Assembly (NCBI GenBank): GCA_039105265.1
Contig: JAPFFF010000080.1
Coordinates: 124,001-188,000, forward strand
Reading direction: 5' to 3'
Length of the DNA stretch: 64,000 bases
Origin: Tritrichomonas musculus
Taxonomy: Eukaryota; Parabasalia; Tritrichomonadida; Tritrichomonadidae
Below are positions 55,091 through 64,000 of this stretch, piece by piece; within the stretch, counting starts at the first letter, position 1, and every line of letters begins with the position of its first letter. Under the pieces are notes generated by a model. That model ran no database searches. It saw nothing but the letters and a program-made list of their open reading frames with translations, and had not been told where the DNA came from. Both the position numbers and the translations under genes were made by a program.

Positions 55091-56655
55091 AACTACAACT
55101 GCAATTTGAACCATCAGATTCAGCTACAACTGCAATTTGAACCATCAGATTAAACTACAACTGCAATTGAACCATTAGATTAAACTACAACTGCAATTTG
55201 AACCATCAGATTAAACTACAACTGCAATTGAACCATTAGATTCAGCTGCAACTTCAATTGAACCATCAGATTCAGCTACAACTGCAATTGAACCATCAGA
55301 TTAAACTACAACTGCAATTTGAACCATCAGATTCAGCTACAACTGCAATTTGAACCATCAGATTAAACTACAACTGCAATTGAACCATTAGATTAAACTA
55401 CAACTGCAATTGAACCATTAGATTAAACTACAACTGCAATTGAACCATCAGATTCAGCTACAACTGCAATTGAACCATTAGATTCAGCTGCAACTTCAAT
55501 TGAACCATCAGATTCAGCTACAACTGCAATTGAACCATCAGATTAAACTACAACTGCAATTGAACCATCAGATTAAACTACAACCGCAATTTGAACCATC
55601 AGATTAAACTACAACTGCAATTGAACCATTAGATTAAACTACAACTGCAATTGAACCATCAGATTAAACTACAACTGCAATTGAACCATCAGATTAATCT
55701 ACAACTGCAATTTGAACCATCAGATTCAGCTACAACTGCAATTGAACCATCAGATTAAACTACAACTGCAATTTGAACCATCAGACTAAACTACAACTGC
55801 AATTTAATCAATAGATTAAACTACAACTGCAATTTGAACCATCAGATTAAACTACAACTTCAATTGAACCATCAGATTAATCTACAACTGCAATTTGAAC
55901 CATCAGATTCAGCTACAACTGCAATTGAACCATCAGATTAAACTACAACTGCAATTGAACCATCAGATTAAACTACAACTGCAATTTGAACCATTAGATT
56001 AAACTACAACTGCAATTTAATCAATAGATTAAACTACAACTGCAATTGAACCATCAGATTAAACTACAACTGCAATTTAATCAATAGATTAAACTACAAC
56101 TGCAATTGAACCATCAGATTAAACTACAACTGCAATTTGAACCATTAGATTAAACTACAACTGCAATTGAACCATCAGATTAAACTACAACTGCAATTTG
56201 AACCATCAGATTCAGCTACAACTGCAATTGAACCATCAGATTAAACTACAACTGCAGTTGAATCATCAGATTAAACTACAACTGTAATTTGAACCATTAG
56301 TTTCAGCTGTAACTGTAATTTGAACCATCAGATTCAGCTACAACTGCAATTGAACCATCAGATTAAACTACAACTGCAATTGAACCATCAGATTAAACTA
56401 CAACTGCAATTGAACCATCAGATTAAACTACAACTGCAATTTGAACCATTAGATTCAGCTGCAACTGCAATTTGAACCATCAGATTAAACTACAACTGCA
56501 ATTGAACCATTAGATTAAACTACAACTGCAATTGAACCATCAGATTCAGCTACAACTGCAATTGAACCATTAGATTCAGCTAAAACTACAATTTGAACCA
56601 TCAGATTCAGCTACAACTGCAATTGAACCATTAGATTCAGCTGCAACTGCAATTG
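55090..56655 (+). repeat. Mixed monomers leading back to M and N modules
   Basis: The stretch begins with mixed AAACTAC and CAGCTAC monomers, carries one ACAACCGC near 55582 and a private CAGACTAAAC at about 55782, then enters a TAATCAATAG-rich part ending in a TTAGTTTCAG monomer at 56298. After that it resembles the CTAAAAC neighbourhood seen at 47.0 and 49.3 kb (CTAAAAC at 56580). I see no feature other than satellite monomers. Confidence 0.75.
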
Positions 56656-59600
56656 AACCATCAGATTCAGCTACAACTGCAATTGAACCATCAGATTAAA
56701 CTACAACTGCAATTTGAACCATTAGATTCAGCTGCAACTGCAATTTGAACCATCAGATTAAACTACAACTGCAATTGAACCATTAGATTCAGCTGCAACT
56801 TCAATTGAACCATCAGATTCAGCTACAACTGCAATTGAACCATCAGATTAAACTACAACTGCAATTTGAACCATCAGATTCAGCTACAACTGCAATTTGA
56901 ACCATCAGATTAAACTACAACTGCAATTGAACCATTAGATTAAACTACAACTGCAATTGAACCATTAGATTAAACTACAACTGCAATTGAACCATCAGAT
57001 TCAGCTACAACTGCAATTGAACCATTAGATTCAGCTGCAACTTCAATTGAACCATCAGATTCAGCTACAACTGCAATTGAACCATCAGATTAAACTACAA
57101 CTGCAATTGAACCATCAGATTAAACTACAACTGCAATTTGAACCATCAGATTCAGCTACAACTGCAATTTGAACCATCAGATTAAACTACAACCGCAATT
57201 TGAACCATCAGATTAAACTACAACTGCAATTGAATTATCAGATTAAACTACAACTGCAATTGAACCATCAGATTCAGCTACAACTGCAATTTGAACCATC
57301 AGATTAAACTACAACTGCAATTGAACCATCAGATTAAACTACAACTGCAATTGAACCATCAGATTAAACTACAACTGCAATTGAACCATCAGATTAAACT
57401 ACAACTGCAATTGAACCATCAGATTAAACTACAACTGCAATTTAATCAATAGATTAAACTACAACTGCAATTGAACCATCAGATTAAACTACAACTTCAA
57501 TTGAACCATCAGATTAATCTACAACTGCAATTTGAACCATCAGATTCAGCTACAACTGCAATTGAACCATCAGATTAAACTACAACTGCAATTGAACCAT
57601 CAGATTAAACTACAACTGCAATTTGAACCATTAGATTAAACTACAACTGCAATTTAATCAATAGATTAAACTACAACTGCAATTGAACCATCAGATTAAA
57701 CTACAACTGCAATTTGAACCATCAGATTAAACTACAACTGCAATTTAATCAATAGATTAAACTACAACTGCAATTTGAACCATCAGATTAAACTACAACT
57801 TCAATTGAACCATCAGATTAATCTACAACTGCAATTTGAACCATCAGATTCAGCTACAACTGCAATTGAACCATCAGATTAAACTACAACTGCAATTGAA
57901 CCATCAGATTAAACTACAACTGCAATTTGAACCATTAGATTAAACTACAACTGCAATTTAATCAATAGATTAAACTACAACTGCAATTGAACCATCAGAT
58001 TAAACTACAACTGCAATTTAATCAATAGATTAAACTACAACTGCAATTGAACCATCAGATTAAACTACAACTGCAATTTGAACCATTAGATTAAACTACA
58101 ACTGCAATTGAACCATCAGATTAAACTACAACTGCAATTTGAACCATCAGATTCAGCTACAACTGCAATTGAACCATCAGATTAAACTACAACTGCAGTT
58201 GAATCATCAGATTAAACTACAACTGTAATTTGAACCATTAGTTTCAGCTGTAACTGTAATTTGAACCATCAGATTCAGCTACAACTGCAATTGAACCATC
58301 AGATTAAACTACAACTGCAATTGAACCATCAGATTAAACTACAACTGCAATTGAACCATCAGATTAAACTACAACTGCAATTGAACCATCAGATTAAACT
58401 ACAACTGCAATTTGAACCATCAGATTCAGCTACAACTGCAATTTGAACCATCAGATTAAACTACAACCGCAATTTGAACCATCAGATTAAACTACAACTG
58501 CAATTTAATCAATAGATTAAACTACAACTGCAATTGAACCATTAGATTCAGCTGCAACTGCAATTTGAACCATCAGATTAAACTACAACTGCAATTGAAC
58601 CATTAGATTCAGCTGCAACTTCAATTGAACCATCAGATTCAGCTACAACTGCAATTGAACCATCAGATTAAACTACAACTGCAATTTGAACCATCAGATT
58701 CAGCTACAACTGCAATTTGAACCATCAGATTAAACTACAACTGCAATTGAACCATTAGATTAAACTACAACTGCAATTGAACCATTAGATTAAACTACAA
58801 CTGCAATTGAACCATCAGATTCAGCTACAACTGCAATTGAACCATTAGATTCAGCTGCAACTTCAATTGAACCATCAGATTCAGCTACAACTGCAATTGA
58901 ACCATCAGATTAAACTACAACTGCAATTGAACCATCAGATTAAACTACAACTGCAATTTGAACCATCAGATTCAGCTACAACTGCAATTTGAACCATCAG
59001 ATTAAACTACAACCGCAATTTGAACCATCAGATTAAACTACAACTGCAATTGAATTATCAGATTAAACTACAACTGCAATTGAACCATCAGATTCAGCTA
59101 CAACTGCAATTTGAACCATCAGATTAAACTACAACTGCAATTGAACCATCAGATTAAACTACAACTGCAATTGAACCATCAGATTAAACTACAACTGCAA
59201 TTGAACCATCAGATTAAACTACAACTGCAATTGAACCATCAGATTAAACTACAACTGCAATTTAATCAATAGATTAAACTACAACTGCAATTTGAACCAT
59301 CAGATTCAGCTACAACTGCAATTGAACCATCAGATTAAACTACAACTGCAATTGAACCATCAGATTAAACTACAACTGCAATTGAACCATCAGATTAAAC
59401 TACAACTGCAATTTAATCAATAGATTAAACTACAACTGCAATTGAACCATCAGATTAAACTACAACTTCAATTGAACCATCAGATTAATCTACAACTGCA
59501 ATTTGAACCATCAGATTCAGCTACAACTGCAATTGAACCATCAGATTAAACTACAACTGCAATTGAACCATCAGATTAAACTACAACTGCAATTTGAACC

Positions 59601-60761
59601 ATTAGATTAAACTACAACTGCAATTTAATCAATAGATTAAACTACAACTGCAATTGAACCATCAGATTAAACTACAACTGCAATTTGAACCATTAGATTA
59701 AACTACAACTGCAATTTAATCAATAGATTAAACTACAACTGCAATTTGAACCATCAGATTAAACTACAACTTCAATTGAACCATCAGATTAATCTACAAC
59801 TGCAATTTGAACCATCAGATTCAGCTACAACTGCAATTGAACCATCAGATTAAACTACAACTGCAATTGAACCATCAGATTAAACTACAACTGCAATTTG
59901 AACCATTAGATTAAACTACAACTGCAATTTAATCAATAGATTAAACTACAACTGCAATTGAACCATCAGATTAAACTACAACTGCAATTTGAACCATTAG
60001 ATTAAACTACAACTGCAATTGAACCATCAGATTAAACTACAACTGCAATTTGAACCATCAGATTCAGCTACAACTGCAATTGAACCATCAGATTAAACTA
60101 CAACTGCAGTTGAATCATCAGATTAAACTACAACTGTAATTTGAACCATTAGTTTCAGCTGTAACTGTAATTTGAACCATCAGATTCAGCTACAACTGCA
60201 ATTGAACCATCAGATTAAACTACAACTGCAATTTGAACCATTAGATTCAGCTGCAACTGCAATTTGAACCATCAGATTAAACTACAACTGCAATTGAACC
60301 ATTAGATTCAGCTACAACTGCAATTGAACCATCAGATTAAACTACAACTGCAGTTGAATCATCAGATTAAACTACAACTGTAATTTGAACCATTAGTTTC
60401 AGCTGTAACTGTAATTTGAACCATCAGATTCAGCTACAACTGCAATTGAACCATCAGATTAAACTACAACTGCAATTTGAACCATTAGATTCAGCTGCAA
60501 CTGCAATTTGAACCATCAGATTAAACTACAACTGCAATTGAACCATTAGATTCAGCTGCAACTTCAATTGAACCATCAGATTCAGCTACAACTGCAATTG
60601 AACCATCAGATTAAACTACAACTGCAATTTGAACCATCAGATTCAGCTACAACTGCAATTTGAACCATCAGATTAAACTACAACTGCAATTGAACCATTA
60701 GATTAAACTACAACTGCAATTGAACCATTAGATTAAACTACAACTGCAATTGAACCATCAG
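56655..60761 (+). repeat. ~4.1 kb block, copy 2 of the ~6.2 kb-spaced pair
   Basis: Counterpart of 50470-54303. It is longer because one monomer was gained between 57.2 and 58.2 kb and a 244-bp tandem duplication lies at about 60087-60550. It rejoins the first copy after that and separates near 60761, where copy 1 enters the 90-bp trimer patch. Confidence 0.88.
60087..60550 (+). repeat. 244-bp tandem duplication carrying TAGTTTCAG
   Basis: TTAGTTTCAG monomers at 60150 and 60394 and their flanks repeat with a 244-bp offset, eight monomers of which four are 31 bp. The first copy of the large block (near 53936) has only one, so this event is later than the 6.2 kb duplication. Confidence 0.87.
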
Positions 60762-61445
60762 ATTCAGCTACAACTGCAATTGAACCATTAGATTCAGCTG
60801 CAACTTCAATTGAACCATCAGATTCAGCTACAACTGCAATTGAACCATCAGATTAAACTACAACTGCAATTGAACCATCAGATTAAACTACAACTGCAAT
60901 TTGAACCATCAGATTCAGCTACAACTGCAATTTGAACCATCAGATTAAACTACAACCGCAATTTGAACCATCAGATTAAACTACAACTGCAATTGAATTA
61001 TCAGATTAAACTACAACTGCAATTGAACCATCAGATTCAGCTACAACTGCAATTTGAACCATCAGATTAAACTACAACTGCAATTGAACCATTAGATTAA
61101 ACTACAACTGCAATTGAACCATTAGATTAAACTACAACTGCAATTGAACCATCAGATTCAGCTACAACTGCAATTGAACCATTAGATTCAGCTGCAACTT
61201 CAATTGAACCATCAGATTCAGCTACAACTGCAATTGAACCATCAGATTAAACTACAACTGCAATTGAACCATCAGATTAAACTACAACTGCAATTTGAAC
61301 CATCAGATTCAGCTACAACTGCAATTTGAACCATCAGATTAAACTACAACCGCAATTTGAACCATCAGATTAAACTACAACTGCAATTGAATTATCAGAT
61401 TAAACTACAACTGCAATTGAACCATCAGATTCAGCTACAACTGCA
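60600..61445 (+). repeat. 394-bp tandem duplication carrying marker N
   Basis: ACAACCGC at 60952 and 61346 and the GAATTATC that follows each define a 394-bp offset of thirteen monomers. The flanking order of TTAG/AAACTAC, CAGCTAC and CAACTTCAA monomers is the same in both copies. Confidence 0.85.
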
Positions 61446-61998
61446 ATTTGAACCATCAGATTAAACTACAACTGCAATTGAACCATCAGATTAAACTACA
61501 ACTGCAATTGAACCATCAGATTAAACTACAACTGCAATTGAACCATCAGATTAAACTACAACTGCAATTGAACCATCAGATTAAACTACAACTGCAATTT
61601 AATCAATAGATTAAACTACAACTGCAATTGAACCATCAGATTAAACTACAACTTCAATTGAACCATCAGATTAATCTACAACTGCAATTTGAACCATCAG
61701 ATTCAGCTACAACTGCAATTGAACCATCAGATTAAACTACAACTGCAATTGAACCATCAGATTAAACTACAACTGCAATTTGAACCATTAGATTAAACTA
61801 CAACTGCAATTTAATCAATAGATTAAACTACAACTGCAATTGAACCATCAGATTAAACTACAACTGCAATTTGAACCATCAGATTAAACTACAACTGCAA
61901 TTTAATCAATAGATTAAACTACAACTGCAATTTGAACCATCAGATTAAACTACAACTTCAATTGAACCATCAGATTAATCTACAACTGCAATTTGAAC

Positions 61999-63551
61999 CA
62001 TCAGATTCAGCTACAACTGCAATTGAACCATCAGATTAAACTACAACTGCAATTGAACCATCAGATTAAACTACAACTGCAATTTGAACCATTAGATTAA
62101 ACTACAACTGCAATTTAATCAATAGATTAAACTACAACTGCAATTGAACCATCAGATTAAACTACAACTGCAATTTAATCAATAGATTAAACTACAACTG
62201 CAATTGAACCATCAGATTAAACTACAACTGCAATTTGAACCATTAGATTAAACTACAACTGCAATTGAACCATCAGATTAAACTACAACTGCAATTTGAA
62301 CCATCAGATTCAGCTACAACTGCAATTGAACCATCAGATTAAACTACAACTGCAGTTGAATCATCAGATTAAACTACAACTGCAGTTGAATCATCAGATT
62401 AAACTACAACTGTAATTTGAACCATTAGTTTCAGCTGTAACTGTAATTTGAACCATCAGATTCAGCTACAACTGCAATTGAACCATCAGATTAAACTACA
62501 ACTGCAATTGAACCATCAGATTAAACTACAACTGCAATTGAACCATCAGATTAAACTACAACTGCAATTGAACCATCAGATTCAGCTGCAACTGCAATTT
62601 GAACCATTAGATTAAACTACAACTGCAGTTGAATCATCAGATTAAACTACAACTGCAATTTAACCATTAGATTCAGCTGCAACTTCAATTGAACCATCAG
62701 ATTAATCTACAACTGCAATTTGAACCATCAGATTAATCTACAACTGCAATTTGAACCATCAGATTAAACTACAACTGCAATTGAACCATCAGATTCAGCT
62801 ACAACTGCAATTTGAACAATCAGATTGAACTACAACTGCAATTTAACCATTAGATTCAGCTGCAACTTCAATTGAACCATCAGATTCAGCTGCAACTGCA
62901 ATTTGAACCATTAGATTCAGCTACAACTGCAATTTGAATCATCAGATTAAACTACAACTGCAATTTAACCATTAGATTCAGCTGCAACTTCAATTGAACC
63001 ATCAGATTCAGCTACAACTTCAATTGAACCATCAGATTAATCTACAACTGCAATTTGAACCATAAGATTAATCTACAACTGCAATTGAACCATCAGATTA
63101 AACTACAACTGCAATTGAACCATCAGATTCAGCTACAACTGCAATTTGAACAATCAGATTGAACTACAACTGCAATTTAACCATTAGATTCAGCTGCAAC
63201 TTCAATTGAACCATCAGATTAATCTACAACTGCAATTTGAACCATTAGATTCAGCTACAACTGCAATTTGAACCATCAGATTAAACTACAACTGCAATTG
63301 AACCATCAGATTAAACTACAACTGCAATTGAACCATCAGATTCAGCTGCAACTGCAATTTGAACCATTAGATTAAACTACAACTGCAATTTGAACAATCA
63401 GATTGAACTACAACTGCAATTTAACCATTAGATTCAGCTGCAACTTCAATTGAACCATCAGATTCAGCTGCAACTTCAATTGAACCATCAGATTCAGCTA
63501 CAACTTCAATTGAACCATCAGATTAATCTACAACTGCAATTTGAACCATCA
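61999..63551 (+). repeat. Distant copy of 11975-13497, 50 kb away
   Basis: TAATCAAT at 62116 and 12092 gives an offset of 50,024 bp. After a single-monomer duplication at about 62354-62400 (two GTTGAATCATC monomers in a row) the offset is 50,054 bp (TAGTTTCAG 62426 and 12372, GAACAATCAG about 62814 and 12760). A private CATAAG in place of CATCAG is at about 63061. The match ends near 63551. Confidence 0.88.
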
Positions 63552-64000
63552 GATTCAGCTACAACTGCAATTGAACCATCAGATTAAACTACAACTGCAA
63601 TTGAACCATTAGATTCGGCTGCAACTGCAATTTGAACCATCAGATTAAACTACAACTGCAATTGAATCATCAGATTAAACTACAACTGCAATTTGAACCA
63701 TCAGATTAAACTACAACTGCAATTGAACCATCAGATTCAGCTACAACTGCAATTTGAACCATTAGATTAAACTACAACTGCAATTTGAACCATCAGATTC
63801 AGCTACAACTGCAATTGAACCATCAGATTAAACTACAACTGCAGTTGAACCATTAGATTCAGCTACAACTGCAATTTGAACCATCAGATTAAACTACAAC
63901 TGCAATTGAACCATCAGATTAAACTACAACTGCAATTTGAACCATCAGATTCAGCTACAACTGCAATTTGAACCATCAGATTAAACTACAACTGCAATTG
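63552..64000 (+). repeat. Start of a segment matching 22638-23086
   Basis: GAATCATC and CAGTTGAACC monomers follow the same order as at 22638-23086, with an offset of 40,914 bp, up to the end of the window. One private CpG variant, TTCGGCTGC, lies at about 63614. The junction near 63551 joins material like 13.5 kb to material like 22.6 kb. Confidence 0.82.

Larger units (their letters stand above)
1..64000 (+). repeat. Satellite array of 30/31-bp monomers filling the window
   Basis: Every line of the window is the same head-to-tail monomer. It starts TTGAACC, continues with CATCAG or CATTAG, has a variable core at positions 16-22 and ends CAACTGCAA or CAACTTCAA. The common 30-bp form has 13 A, 7 C, 3 G and 7 T, so it is AT-rich and strongly skewed, with more A than T and more C than G. 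The 31-bp form has TTT instead of TT at the junction. All monomers point the same way and nothing interrupts them. The first base is monomer position 2 and the last is position 3, so both ends lie inside the array. No promoter, RNA gene, coding gene or mobile element is visible. Array size and higher-order duplications fit eukaryotic satellite DNA; the family is not recognised and chromosomal location cannot be told from sequence. Confidence 0.98.

Noticed and set aside
1-64000. A CRISPR array
   Set aside because: There are no unique spacers between repeats; the variable core at positions 16-22 has only a few recurring states and monomers abut directly.
1-64000. Telomeric or telomere-like repeats
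   Set aside because: TTAGATT and CATTAG resemble telomere motifs only superficially; there is no short G-rich repeat and the G content is very low on this strand.
1-64000. A CENP-B box or other known centromere protein site
   Set aside because: I found no match to the CENP-B box core (TTCG followed by CGGG); the array is almost free of CpG, so the motif cannot form in the common monomer.
1-64000. A transposon-derived satellite, with terminal repeats or transposase remnants
   Set aside because: No inverted terminal repeats, no coding remnant and no non-monomer sequence is visible anywhere in the window.
1-64000. Reverse-strand genes starting at the ATG opposite each CAT
   Set aside because: These frames hit a stop within a few codons in AAACTAC and CAGCTAC monomers; only short CAGCTGC runs stay open.

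Overview
The whole 64 kb window is one uninterrupted tandem array of a short satellite. The monomer is 30 bp, with a 31-bp form that carries one extra T at the monomer junction; there are roughly 2,100 monomers, all in the same orientation. The window opens and closes inside a monomer, so the array continues past both ends. I see no gene, RNA gene, transposon, inverted segment or unique spacer. Arrays of this size with kilobase-scale higher-order structure are typical of eukaryotic heterochromatin (centromeric, pericentromeric, subtelomeric or sex-chromosome satellite). I do not recognise the monomer and cannot name the organism.

Monomers open with TTGAACC, have CATCAG or CATTAG at positions 8-13, a variable core at 16-22 (AAACTAC, CAGCTAC, CAGCTGC, AATCTAC or GAACTAC) and end in CAACTGCAA or CAACTTCAA. 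Rare variants mark particular neighbourhoods: GCGATTG followed by CAGCTGTAAC (marker P), CAGAATAAAC and CAGCTAAAAC (marker Q), ACAACCGCAA and GAATTATCAG (marker N), TAATCAATAG and TTAGTTTCAGCTGTAAC (marker M), and GAACAATCAGATTGAAC (marker G). Between about 0 and 45 kb these recur mainly in the cyclic order P, Q, N, M, G, P, with P returning about every 6.0-8.4 kb. This suggests a very large higher-order unit broken up by unequal exchange. From about 50 to 62 kb a different regime, rich in N and TAATCAATAG, has amplified separately with a ~6.2 kb period. At about 62 kb the array returns to M and G, and the last 450 bp resemble 22.6-23.1 kb.

Layout: 0.1-4.6 kb is a block repeated at 22.0-26.5 kb. 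4.3-16.4 kb is two adjacent ~6 kb units. 16.4-21.7 kb is a mosaic of short higher-order repeats and two further M/G copies. 26.3-33.0 kb is repeated at 34.7-41.5 kb with an offset of 8,420 bp. 38.3-49.6 kb is a nest of overlapping duplications (offsets 3,038, 4,925, 1,219, 6,175 and 6,388 bp). 49.4-61.5 kb holds repeated ~0.7 kb N modules and a 6.2 kb duplication, with a 90-bp trimer patch at 54.3-55.1 kb. Offsets were found by hand alignment of marker variants; block edges are good to about one or two monomers, and percent identities were not computed.

Two monomer-scale points stand out. The CAGCTGC form resolves into five hexamers of CANNTG-like shape, and only the CAGCT forms stay open in a frame reading EPSDSAATSI-like decapeptides. 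Both suggest that the CAGCT form is closer to the ancestral monomer than the commoner AAACTAC form. This is inference, not proof.
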